From positions 1 through 64,000 of the forward strand of contig OMID01000025.1 in NCBI GenBank assembly GCA_900299005.1: a stretch of DNA of 64,000 nt. Direction: 5' to 3'. This document shows, piece after piece, positions 50,412 to 58,016 of this stretch. The position numbers and the translations under genes are program-made. Position 1 is the stretch's first letter. Every line of letters begins with the position of its first letter. Origin of the DNA: Oxalobacteraceae bacterium. GTDB taxonomy: Bacteria; Pseudomonadota; Gammaproteobacteria; Burkholderiales; Burkholderiaceae_D. Below the pieces are notes generated by a model, which was given only the letters and a program-made list of their open reading frames with translations, searched no databases and was not told the origin of the DNA.

Positions 50412-52544
50412 TCACTGCTGCTGAGCAGCGGCCTCGCCGGATTCCTCCGCCGCCGCAGCCTTCATGGACAACTTCAGTCGTCCACGATCATCGGTTTCGA
50501 GCACTTTCACGCGAATCTGCTGACCTTCCTTCAGGTAGTCCGCTACCGCGTTGACGCGCTCGTTGGCAATCTGGCTGATGTGCAGCAAACCGTCTTTGCC
50601 CGGCATAACCTGAACGATCGCGCCGAAGTCCAGCAGCTTGAGCACCGTCCCTTCGTAGATTTTGCCAACCTCGACCGAGGCAGTCAGTTCTTCGATGCGG
50701 CGCTTGGCCTCCTGACCCGCCGCAGCATCTACCGATGCAATGGTGACGACACCGTCATCGGTAATATCGATCTGGGTGCCTGTTTCCTCGGTCAGCGCGC
50801 GAATTACCGCACCACCCTTGCCAATCACATCGCGGATTTTCTCGGGGTTGATGCGGATCGTGATCAGTCGCGGCGCAAAGTTGGATAGCTCGGTGCGGCC
50901 CTGGGGCATCGCCTCCTGCATCTTGCCCAGAATGTGCATGCGCCCTTCCTTGGCCTGCGCCAGCGCAGCCTGCATGATCTCTTTGGTGATGCCCTGGATT
51001 TTGATGTCCATCTGTAATGCCGTGATGCCGGCGGCGGTACCCGCCACCTTGAAATCCATATCGCCGAGATGATCTTCGTCACCAAGGATGTCGGACAACA
51101 CCGCAAATTTGTTGCCTTCCTTGATGAGACCCATCGCGATACCGGCCACATGCGCCTTCATGGGCACGCCAGCATCCATCAAGGCCAGGCTGCCGCCGCA
51201 AACCGAGGCCATTGATGAGGAACCATTCGATTCCGTGATTTCGGATACCAGCCGCAGCGAATAGCTGAATTCTTCAGCGGCCGGTAGCGCCGCGACCAGG
51301 GCACGCTTGGCAAGCCGTCCATGACCGATCTCTCGGCGCTTCGGTGAACCGACACGGCCCGTCTCTCCCGTTGCGAACGGAGGCATGTTGTAGTGAAGCA
51401 TGAAGCGGTCGCTGTATTCACCTGTCAGCGCATCGATCTTTTGCTCGTCACGCGCAGTGCCCAGTGTGGCTACGACCAGCGCCTGGGTCTCACCCCGAGT
51501 AAACAGCGCTGAACCATGGGTGCGAGGCAGTACGCTGCTGCGGATCGTGATTGGACGCACGGTCCGCGTATCGCGGCCATCGATGCGAGGTTCGCCATCC
51601 AAAATTTGTGACCGTACAATCTTCGACTCAAGGTTGAACAGAATGTCACTCAGTTCGGCAGAATCGGGAGCGGACGTGCCGGCAGCAGCCGCTTCAGATT
51701 CTATTGTCGCAGCAACCTCCGACGATACGGCACGCAGCTTGTCTGTGCGTGCCTGCTTTTCCTTCGTGGCAAACGCTTCGCGCAACTTGGTTTCGGCCAG
51801 CTGGGTAACTCGAGCGATCAGTGCTTCATTCTTGACAGGAGGTGCCCACTGAATCTCGGGCTTGCCGCCATCGCGCACCAGATCATGAATGGCGTCGATG
51901 ACGACTTTCATCTGCTCGTGGCCATACACCACAGCACCCAGCATCACCTCTTCCGGAAGTTCCAGCGCCTCGGATTCCACCATCAGCACAGCCGCCTCTG
52001 TACCGGCAACGACAAGATCCATGGCTGAATCCTTCATCTGCGAGACGTTCGGATTCAACACATACTGGCCATGGATGTAACCTACGCGGGCCGCGCCGAT
52101 CGGACCGTTGAAGGGGATGCCTGCTATGCACAGTGCCGCTGATGCGCCGATCATCGAGGGAATGTCGGGATCGATTTCCGGATTGACCGACAGCACGTGA
52201 ATGATCACCTGTACCTCGTTCAGATACCCATCCGGAAATAGTGGGCGAATGGGACGATCGATCAGTCGGGAAGTGAGCGTTTCTTTTTCGGAGGGGCGGC
52301 CCTCGCGCTTGAAAAAGCCACCGGGAATTCGACCAGCGGCATAGGTTTTTTCGACATAATCCACGGTCAGGGGGAAAAAATCCTGGCCAGGTTTGGCCTC
52401 CTTGCGGGCGACCACCGTGGCGAGAATCACGGTATCCTCAACAGAGACGACAACCGCGCCAGAGGCCTGACGCGCGATCTCTCCGGTTTCCAGTGTGACC
52501 GTGTGCTGGCCATACTGGAAGGTCTTGGTGACTTTATTGAACAT
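50412..52544 (-). CDS. pnp: polyribonucleotide nucleotidyltransferase
   Basis: PNPase degrades RNA phosphorolytically from the 3' end and works with RNase E. The 710 residues have two RNase PH domains (the second with [22 protein letters not shown] and the catalytic [19 protein letters not shown]), then a KH domain ([24 protein letters not shown]) and an S1 domain ([20 protein letters not shown]). It follows rpsO by 225 bases with a terminator-like hairpin between, as in E. coli. Confidence 0.98.
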   Translation of the reverse strand: MFNKVTKTFQYGQHTVTLETGEIARQASGAVVVSVEDTVILATVVARKEAKPGQDFFPLTVDYVEKTYAAGRIPGGFFKREGRPSEKETLTSRLIDRPIRPLFPDGYLNEVQVIIHVLSVNPEIDPDIPSMIGASAALCIAGIPFNGPIGAARVGYIHGQYVLNPNVSQMKDSAMDLVVAGTEAAVLMVESEALELPEEVMLGAVVYGHEQMKVVIDAIHDLVRDGGKPEIQWAPPVKNEALIARVTQLAETKLREAFATKEKQARTDKLRAVSSEVAATIESEAAAAGTSAPDSAELSDILFNLESKIVRSQILDGEPRIDGRDTRTVRPITIRSSVLPRTHGSALFTRGETQALVVATLGTARDEQKIDALTGEYSDRFMLHYNMPPFATGETGRVGSPKRREIGHGRLAKRALVAALPAAEEFSYSLRLVSEITESNGSSSMASVCGGSLALMDAGVPMKAHVAGIAMGLIKEGNKFAVLSDILGDEDHLGDMDFKVAGTAAGITALQMDIKIQGITKEIMQAALAQAKEGRMHILGKMQEAMPQGRTELSNFAPRLITIRINPEKIRDVIGKGGAVIRALTEETGTQIDITDDGVVTIASVDAAAGQEAKRRIEELTASVEVGKIYEGTVLKLLDFGAIVQVMPGKDGLLHISQIANERVNAVADYLKEGQQIRVKVLETDDRGRLKLSMKAAAAEESGEAAAQQQ

Positions 52545-52713
52545 TGGGTAATTCCTTTCTAATTTTGCCGACAGAGTTTCAGGCGCTGTCGTTCACCTCA
52601 CCACGGGCAGACCAGCAAAGCCACCTTCTCTTTTTTGAGGCCCCAAGTCCTGGCCCTCAACACTCAACACTGCGACTGCATTCGACGTAGTCGTACTGCT
52701 TCAAAAAGACGAA

Positions 52714-52743
52714 ATGCCCGCATCAGGCTTCTGATACAGGCAT
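52714..52743 (-). terminator. terminator between rpsO and pnp
   Basis: On the minus strand ATGCC, then ATCAG, pair with CTGAT and GGGCAT in an interrupted stem just after rpsO. It is followed by TTCGTCTTTTTG. The position matches the rpsO-pnp intergenic terminator known in E. coli, which only partly stops transcription. Confidence 0.7.
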
Positions 52744-52769
52744 CCGAGTTAAAAACTGGCTGGCAAGTG

Positions 52770-53039
52770 TTATTTGCGCAGGCCCAGTTTTTCGATCAGT
52801 GCACGATAACGGTCAGCGTCCTTGCGCTTGAGATACGCCAGAAGACTCTTGCGACGGTTGACCATCATGATCAGTCCTCGGCGGGAATGATGATCCTTGG
52901 CGTGCGCCTTGAAATGACCGTTGAGTTCGTTGATACGCGCCGTGAGGAGGGCCACCTGAACCTCAGGGGAGCCGGTGTCGTTCTGACCACGTGCGTTTGC
53001 CGCAATGACTGCGGCCTTGTTTTCTTTGGTGACTGCCAT
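52770..53039 (-). CDS. rpsO: 30S ribosomal protein S15
   Basis: Binds 16S rRNA and is a primary assembly protein of the small subunit. The 89 residues include [20 protein letters not shown] and [20 protein letters not shown], the S15 signature. In E. coli S15 represses its own translation through its leader. The leader here is about 85 nt and begins with a hairpin. A strong promoter lies upstream. Confidence 0.98.
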   Translation of the reverse strand: MAVTKENKAAVIAANARGQNDTGSPEVQVALLTARINELNGHFKAHAKDHHSRRGLIMMVNRRKSLLAYLKRKDADRYRALIEKLGLRK

Positions 53040-53105
53040 GATTGCTTACCTTTCACAGGCGGCAGGCGGAGTCGCAACCCCGGATGCCGTGACGACAATT
53101 AAAAA

Positions 53106-53125
53106 ATTGGCCACAAAAGGCCAAT
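53106..53125 (-). promoter_or_regulatory. terminator-like hairpin at the 5' end of the rpsO transcript
   Basis: On the minus strand ATTGGCC (53125-53119), the loop TTTTGT and GGCCAAT (53112-53106) are followed by TTTTT. The predicted start of transcription falls at the first base of the stem. It resembles an intrinsic terminator, but its position at +1 makes a 5'-protecting stem equally possible. Confidence 0.55.
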
Positions 53126-53130
53126 ACGCG

Positions 53131-53159
53131 ATTATAGCGGAAACCGCCCGTCCGCCCAA
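53131..53159 (-). promoter_or_regulatory. sigma-70 promoter of rpsO-pnp
   Basis: The minus strand reads TTGGGC (53159-53154), 17 bases, then a perfect TATAAT (53136-53131). It lies about 95 bases before the rpsO start codon. The rest of the 314-base rpsO-hsp20 gap holds the hairpin and the sigma-32 promoter described separately; no gene is visible in it. Confidence 0.8.
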
Positions 53160-53269
53160 GCCTGAGCAGGAACAGGCGGGCCTCGGCCGGCGCCCACCGA
53201 ATCGCTCGGGCTTATCAGGCGTTGTATTAAATATAACGATCGTATTGCCTCCCACGAGATCGCCGAGGC

Positions 53270-53297
53270 CTTGAAATCCGCGCCGACCACCCTATGT
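53270..53297 (+). promoter_or_regulatory. sigma-32 heat-shock promoter of hsp20
   Basis: CTTGAAA (53270-53276), 13 bases, then CCCTATGT (53290-53297). The consensus is CTTGAAA and CCCCATNT, so only one position differs. It lies 56 bases before the hsp20 ATG, which has the strong Shine-Dalgarno AAGGAGG. Confidence 0.85.
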
Positions 53298-53353
53298 GAG
53301 GCGCATCGGGCCGCGAGGCATGTCGGCCCACTCAATTACTCAAGGAGGACATC

Positions 53354-53815
53354 ATGAATCTGATTATTCGCAATCGCGCCGCTTATCCCCTGCCCGGCAG
53401 CCTCAGAACCACTGTGTTTGGCAACCTGCTTGACAGCGTGCTGGACGATTTTCTGGCACCGGCGAATGGAAACACTCGGGATAGTGCGGTGTACAGCCCT
53501 CGGATCGACCTGAGCGAGAATGACAAGGCCTTCATCATTGAGGCTGATCTGCCGGGCGTATCGAAAAGCGACTTGAAAGTGAGCGTCGTTGGACAGCGCG
53601 TCACGATCGAGGCGGAAATCAGGCGCGAGACCGCAAGCAAAGAGGGTGACGTGGTCGTTCATGCCGAACGGGTAGTGCGCAAATACGCACGCAGCATGGA
53701 CTTGCCCGGCGAGGTCGATGATGGAAACGCTACCGCCAAACTGGAGAATGGCGTGCTGAGTCTGGTGCTGCCTAAAAAACAGGTTGCACAGAGCCGACTG
53801 CTGACAATTCAGTAA
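53354..53815 (+). CDS. Hsp20/alpha-crystallin family small heat-shock protein
   Basis: An ATP-independent chaperone that holds unfolding proteins. The 153 residues have an N-terminal arm, then the alpha-crystallin domain (about 50-145) with RIDLSENDKAFIIEADLPGV, LKVSVVGQRVTIEAE and the family G-x-L pattern in AKLENGVLSLVLPKK. The C-terminal IxI-type anchor appears as RLLTIQ, weaker than usual. It is a single-gene unit driven by the sigma-32 promoter at 53270 and convergent with leuA. Confidence 0.93.
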   Translation: MNLIIRNRAAYPLPGSLRTTVFGNLLDSVLDDFLAPANGNTRDSAVYSPRIDLSENDKAFIIEADLPGVSKSDLKVSVVGQRVTIEAEIRRETASKEGDVVVHAERVVRKYARSMDLPGEVDDGNATAKLENGVLSLVLPKKQVAQSRLLTIQ

Positions 53816-53852
53816 AACGAGGCCAGCGCCAACCCTGGCCAATCAGCAAGAT

Positions 53853-53881
53853 GCCGGATCCCGGTGTTCCTCGGGTCCGGC
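53853..53881 (+). terminator. hairpin between hsp20 and leuA
   Basis: GCCGGA-T-CCCG pairs with CGGG-TCCGGC across an 8-base loop, with one bulged T. A weak T-rich stretch (CTTCATTT) follows on the plus strand. A smaller stem, GGCCAG/CTGGCC (53821-53840), precedes it. The pair probably ends hsp20 and perhaps leuA from the other side. Confidence 0.5.
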
Positions 53882-53912
53882 CGCTTCATTTGCTCACCGC
53901 GGCGCAGATCGC

Positions 53913-55457
53913 TCAGAGCTGCGGATTGAGCTTCTCTGTCTTGGAATACAGCTTGTTGAGCGCGGAGAGATAGGCCTTTGCAGATGCCACCACGATATCC
54001 AGATCAGCCCCAACCCCGTTGACGATACGTCCATTGCGCGACAAGCGCATCGTGACCTCGCCCTGTGACTGAGTGCCCGTGGTAATCGCATTGACCGAGA
54101 ATAGCAATAGCTCCGCGCCGCTCTTGACGTCGGTCTCTATCGCGTTGACGATCGCATCCACCGGACCATTCCCCTGCCCTTCGCCCGTGACTTCTTTTCC
54201 CTCGACAGCAAAAGTGATTTTTGCTGCGGGTTTTTCACCCGTCTCGGAGTGCTGCGACAGCGATACAAACTGATAGTGTTCTCGCTCGTGCGACTGCTGC
54301 TCGTCCGACACCAGCGCCATGATGTCTTCATCGAAGATGTCTGACTTGCGGTCTGCGAGTTCCTTGAAACGCGCGAACGCGGCGTTGATTTCGGTTTCGG
54401 AGTCGAGCGCAATACCCAGCTCTTCAAGACGCTGCTTGAACGCGTTTCGTCCGGAGAGCTTGCCAAGAACGATCTTGTTCGCAGTCCAGCCCACATCTTC
54501 AGCGCGCATGATTTCGTAAGTGTCACGCGCCTTCAGGATGCCATCCTGATGGATGCCCGATGCATGAGCAAAGGCGTTTGCGCCCACCACGGCTTTGTTT
54601 GGCTGCACCGCAAACCCGGTGATCTGGGAGACCAGTTTCGAGGTTGGCACGATTTGCGCTGTGTCGATGCCTACCTCGAGCTTGAAATGGTCCTTGCGTG
54701 TGCGCACTGCCATGACAATCTCTTCGAGCGCGGTGTTACCGGCGCGCTCACCCAGACCATTGATCGTGCATTCGACCTGACGCGCACCGCCGATCATCAC
54801 ACCGGCCAGCGAGTTGGCAACCGCCATTCCCAGGTCGTTGTGACAGTGGACCGACCAGACGGCCTTGTCCGAGTTGGGGATGCGCTCGCGCAGTGTCCTG
54901 AGCAGATTGCCATAGAGTTCGGGCACGCCATAGCCAACGGTGTCGGCAAGATTAATCGTGGTAGCACCTTCCTTGATCACCGCTTCCAGCACTCGGCACA
55001 GGAAATCCACATCCGACCGGCTGCCGTCTTCAGGACTGAACTCCACATCATCAGTGAACTGGCGGGCGAAGCGCACCGCCAGCTTGGCTTGCTCAAACAC
55101 CTGATCAGGCGACATCCGCAGCTTCTTTTCCATGTGCAAAGGCGATGTCGCAATGAAGGTGTGAATACGCTTGCGCGGAGCCGCAGCCAGCGCCTCGGCG
55201 GCTCGGGAGATGTCCTTGTCGTTGGCTCGAGAGAGTGAGCAAACGACCGAATCCCTCACAATGCCGGCAATAGCCTTGATCGCCTCGAAGTCACCCGGGG
55301 ATGAGGCTGCAAAGCCGGCCTCGATGACATCCACCTTGAGTCGCTCCAGCTGGCGTGCGATGCGGATTTTTTCATCCTTGGTCATCGATGCTCCCGGCGA
55401 CTGCTCGCCATCGCGTAACGTGGTGTCGAAAATTATCAGCTTGTTCGAGTCGGCCAT
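53913..55457 (-). CDS. leuA: 2-isopropylmalate synthase
   Basis: LeuA condenses acetyl-CoA with 2-oxoisovalerate, the first committed step of leucine synthesis, and is feedback-inhibited by leucine. The 514 residues have the HMGL-like TIM barrel ([18 protein letters not shown] at the N-terminus with metal and catalytic residues, [17 protein letters not shown], and [12 protein letters not shown]) and the C-terminal LeuA regulatory domain (about 390-505). It is preceded by a leucine-rich leader peptide 110 bases upstream. The ilvBHC genes that make its substrate lie 6 kb away on the same strand. Confidence 0.97.
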   Translation of the reverse strand: MADSNKLIIFDTTLRDGEQSPGASMTKDEKIRIARQLERLKVDVIEAGFAASSPGDFEAIKAIAGIVRDSVVCSLSRANDKDISRAAEALAAAPRKRIHTFIATSPLHMEKKLRMSPDQVFEQAKLAVRFARQFTDDVEFSPEDGSRSDVDFLCRVLEAVIKEGATTINLADTVGYGVPELYGNLLRTLRERIPNSDKAVWSVHCHNDLGMAVANSLAGVMIGGARQVECTINGLGERAGNTALEEIVMAVRTRKDHFKLEVGIDTAQIVPTSKLVSQITGFAVQPNKAVVGANAFAHASGIHQDGILKARDTYEIMRAEDVGWTANKIVLGKLSGRNAFKQRLEELGIALDSETEINAAFARFKELADRKSDIFDEDIMALVSDEQQSHEREHYQFVSLSQHSETGEKPAAKITFAVEGKEVTGEGQGNGPVDAIVNAIETDVKSGAELLLFSVNAITTGTQSQGEVTMRLSRNGRIVNGVGADLDIVVASAKAYLSALNKLYSKTEKLNPQL

Positions 55458-55566
55458 CTGGGGCTCCTGAGGTTAATGCCGGATGAAGATATATTTTCAC
55501 CCGCCCGGGCTATCCTTGCCTGAGCTTGGAAAAACACGAATTGTGGGGAATGAGGTGTCTGCGCGG
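55458..55566 (-). promoter_or_regulatory. leuA 5' leader between leader peptide and leuA
   Basis: This RNA stretch follows the leader peptide. A stem CTGCGC/GCGCAG (55559-55575) overlaps the end of the peptide gene. A weak ACAC/GTGT pairing followed by TTTTT lies near 55525-55545. No strong intrinsic terminator is visible, so the control mechanism, if attenuation, is not the textbook type or needs folding software to see. Confidence 0.4.
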
Positions 55567-55644
55567 TCAGCGCAGTAGGTACAGCAGCAGACCGAAAGGG
55601 CTGCTGGCGCGGAGGTAGGCGGTGCTGAAGAATGCGCTTGACAT
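55567..55644 (-). CDS. leuL: leuA leader peptide (leucine-rich, 25 residues)
   Basis: An ATG at 55644 opens a 25-codon frame that ends in TGA at 55567, 109 bases before leuA. The peptide begins MSSAFFSTAYLRASS and ends FGLLLYLLR, with leucine codons CTG CTG CTG, TAC, CTA, CTG close to the stop. A stem CAGCAG/CTGCTG (55585-55606) covers these codons. Ribosome stalling at scarce leucyl-tRNA would change folding downstream, as in classical amino-acid attenuation. No Shine-Dalgarno is present, but the predicted transcript begins at the ATG itself, which fits leaderless translation. The gene symbol is assigned by function and position, not by homology. Confidence 0.7.
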   Translation of the reverse strand: MSSAFFSTAYLRASSPFGLLLYLLR

Positions 55645-55651
55645 GAGGCAA

Positions 55652-55680
55652 AGAATAAGGGGATTTCGCGAAAAGCGCAA
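55652..55680 (-). promoter_or_regulatory. leuA promoter
   Basis: The minus strand reads TTGCGC (55680-55675), 17 bases, then TATTCT (55657-55652). The leader-peptide ATG starts 7 bases beyond the -10 element, so transcription and translation appear to begin together. The remaining 80 bases to pssA show a GC hairpin (CTATCG/CGATAG around 55692-55709) and nothing else. Confidence 0.65.
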
Positions 55681-55759
55681 CTCGGGGGGGCTATCGTGCC
55701 GATAGCGTCGGGCCGGTTGCTCTCGGCCGGCGGTCTTCGGTGTCACCCGCCTTGCGCAG

Positions 55760-56629
55760 CTACTTGTCCACTGGCTCGTCACTCGTCTGGACAATGGACA
55801 CCGGCCGGCCCTTGAACCACTGCCAGAAAAACACACCGTAGCCTGACAGTCCATAGATCACGAACAGCCCAAACAAGACTTTGGGAGGATCGCTGGACAC
55901 CGCCACAAAGATGAGCACAATCAGGAAGATGGCGATGAAAGGTACCGACTTCTTGAAGTTAACATCCTTGAAGCTGTAGAAAGGCACGTTGGTGACCATG
56001 GTCAGACCCGCGTAGACGGTAATACTCCATGACAGCCAGTTGAAATCCGCGCCAGCGATGCGCAGATCATCCACCAGCCAGATAAAACCTGCCACCAGCG
56101 CCGCCGCCGCAGGGCTGGGGAGCCCCTGGAAAAAGCGTTTATCTACGACAGCGATGTTGGTATTAAAACGCGCCAGCCGAAGCGCCGCGCCGGCGCAATA
56201 GACAAACGCTGCCAGCCAGCCGAGCTTGCCCATTCCGCGCAAGGACCACTCATAGACAATTAGCGCCGGTGCGGCACCGAACGACACCATGTCCGACAAG
56301 CTGTCATATTGAGCGCCGAACTCGCTTTGCGTGTTGGTCAGCCGCGCAACGCGACCATCAGTCGCATCAAGCACCATCGCTGCAAAGATCGCCACCGCCG
56401 CATTCGAGAACTGGCCATTCATGGCCATGACAATCGCGTAGAAGCCGCAGAAAAGCGCGGCTGTGGTGAACGCATTGGGCAGCAGATAGATGCCGCGACT
56501 GCGCGGCGCTCCTTGCGCAGACGGGTCCGAATCTGGATCTAAGGAGCGTTTCAGCACGAATTTATGCGAACGAAACGACTTGGCCTGCGCGGACTTGGCC
56601 TTGTTTTTACGGTGGTTAAAGAGTGCCAT
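55760..56629 (-). CDS. pssA: CDP-diacylglycerol--serine O-phosphatidyltransferase
   Basis: Makes phosphatidylserine from CDP-diacylglycerol and serine in the inner membrane. The 289 residues have the CDP-alcohol transferase motif (VLDATDGRVARLTNTQSEFG, then AQYDSLSDMVSFGAAP), which marks the integral-membrane type II enzyme, and about eight hydrophobic helices. The first 45 residues are basic and polar. It lies 47 bases after psd, which decarboxylates its product. Confidence 0.96.
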   Translation of the reverse strand: MALFNHRKNKAKSAQAKSFRSHKFVLKRSLDPDSDPSAQGAPRSRGIYLLPNAFTTAALFCGFYAIVMAMNGQFSNAAVAIFAAMVLDATDGRVARLTNTQSEFGAQYDSLSDMVSFGAAPALIVYEWSLRGMGKLGWLAAFVYCAGAALRLARFNTNIAVVDKRFFQGLPSPAAAALVAGFIWLVDDLRIAGADFNWLSWSITVYAGLTMVTNVPFYSFKDVNFKKSVPFIAIFLIVLIFVAVSSDPPKVLFGLFVIYGLSGYGVFFWQWFKGRPVSIVQTSDEPVDK

Positions 56630-56676
56630 GATGCCTATGTTACCCGAGCTGACCTGCGACCAGCTTTAGAGCTGGC

Positions 56677-57330
56677 TTAAAGCTCCGCAAGAATCGTCTC
56701 AGTGGCAGACACTTTCTCGCCCACCGTCACCAGCGGCCGGGCTGACAGCGGCAAGTACACGTCGACCCGCGAACCAAAGCGGATAAAGCCGTAGCGCTGT
56801 CCGCGGGTGAGCGCATCACCAGCTTTCACGTAACACAGTATCCTGCGGGCGATCAGCCCCGCCACCTGCACAAATGTAATGGTCTGACCATTCGCTGCTG
56901 TCATCACGACTGCGTTGCGCTCATTCTCGGTAGACGCCTTGTCAAGATCCGCATTCACAAATTTGCCTGGGAAGTATTCGATCTTGTCAATCCTGCCATC
57001 CACCGGGGATCGGTTCGAATGCACATTGAACACGTTCATGAACACGCTGATCTTCAGCGCCTCACGATTCGCATAGGGGTCGTGTGCCTTCTCGACGACA
57101 ACAATGCGCCCGTCGGCAGGCGAGAGTACGGCTTTGGCGTCCTGAGGAATCACGCGCGCCGGGTCGCGGAAAAATTGCAGAACAAACAGCGCGATGACCC
57201 AGAAGGGGAAGGACCACGCACCGATCAGTTGCGTAGCCGCCAGAGCAGCCAAAACAGCAATGCCGAGGAAAAGCCAACCCTCGCGGGCAATAAGGGGATG
57301 AGGATAGGTGTTCAACTGAGCTGACTCCAA
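56677..57330 (-). CDS. psd: phosphatidylserine decarboxylase proenzyme (short type)
   Basis: Converts phosphatidylserine to phosphatidylethanolamine. The 217 residues match the short form: two hydrophobic helices near the N-terminus ([20 protein letters not shown] and [15 protein letters not shown]), a conserved [15 protein letters not shown] and [13 protein letters not shown], and the self-cleavage region [11 protein letters not shown], where the Gly-Ser bond yields the pyruvoyl group. The psd-pssA-leuA order next to ilvBHC is seen across Burkholderiales. Confidence 0.95.
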   Translation of the reverse strand: MESAQLNTYPHPLIAREGWLFLGIAVLAALAATQLIGAWSFPFWVIALFVLQFFRDPARVIPQDAKAVLSPADGRIVVVEKAHDPYANREALKISVFMNVFNVHSNRSPVDGRIDKIEYFPGKFVNADLDKASTENERNAVVMTAANGQTITFVQVAGLIARRILCYVKAGDALTRGQRYGFIRFGSRVDVYLPLSARPLVTVGEKVSATETILAEL

Positions 57331-57674
57331 AGCGAGTTGCCAGAATTTCCCAAGGGAAATCCATGCGAAGCGAACATTTTAGCGCTATCGCCAGCTCGGG
57401 TGGGCCGCTGACGACTGCGTGCTTGTGCTTGTGATCTGAAGAGACGCTAAAAAAAACACCACTTTATGGCGAGCCAGCACCGCTGTGCGGTGGGGGAGGC
57501 TGTCAAATCAAAGGCTTGCAGCCATTTCCCAAAGGAGAACCCTTGCGGTGTTTCATTCATCAGCACTGCTCTGGGACATTCGTCCAACCGTCGAGAACAA
57601 TTGTTTGGATATCGACACAAATTGCTCTGAATTGCTCTGCAAAACTAAGAAAGTCCAGTGAGGATAACCAAACC
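57331..57674. other. intergenic region upstream of psd
   Basis: This 344-base stretch has no convincing gene. It holds a small hairpin CACCGC/GCGGTG (57478-57492), an A8 run near 57450, and a tandem 10-base repeat ATTGCTCTGA / ATTGCTCTGC (57621-57640). Composition shifts towards AT from about 57580, approaching the orphan gene. The psd promoter should lie near its left end, but I see no good match. Confidence 0.5.
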
Positions 57675-57881
57675 ATGGCCACGGAGGCACGCCAAGGGAT
57701 ACCGCGAACCGGCCAAAGCCTAGAACCTGCACTGCCAGTGGAACGCCCCCAGAGCAGAGCAACGGCCGTGGTCCGCAAGACCACCACTGAACTGGAGTAC
57801 CCAAAGCTGATTGCAAAAAATGGCGTGCGTTTCCATCAGCATCACGGTTCGCATCAGAGCGCCTACAAGGTCAGCCATTGA
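57675..57881 (+). CDS. possible small hypothetical protein
   Basis: An ATG at 57675, with a possible Shine-Dalgarno (TGAGGAT) 10 bases before it, opens 68 codons. The peptide is polar and basic, with a His-rich C-terminal end (FHQHHGSHQSAYK). The frame extends upstream to 57516 without a better start. I recognise no family. It lies directly before the AT-rich orphan gene on the same strand. It may be noise. Confidence 0.3.
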   Translation: MATEARQGIPRTGQSLEPALPVERPQSRATAVVRKTTTELEYPKLIAKNGVRFHQHHGSHQSAYKVSH

Positions 57882-58016
57882 ATTGTCCGGAATACCTGGC
57901 ACCGCCCCGTAGTTGATTGAATACAGTGAGAAAAAATGATCCCGACAATGCCAAAAGCAACCTTAGCCAAGCTGGCACCGGGTGTTGACTGGAATTGATC
58001 AACTATCTCTTTTTAA

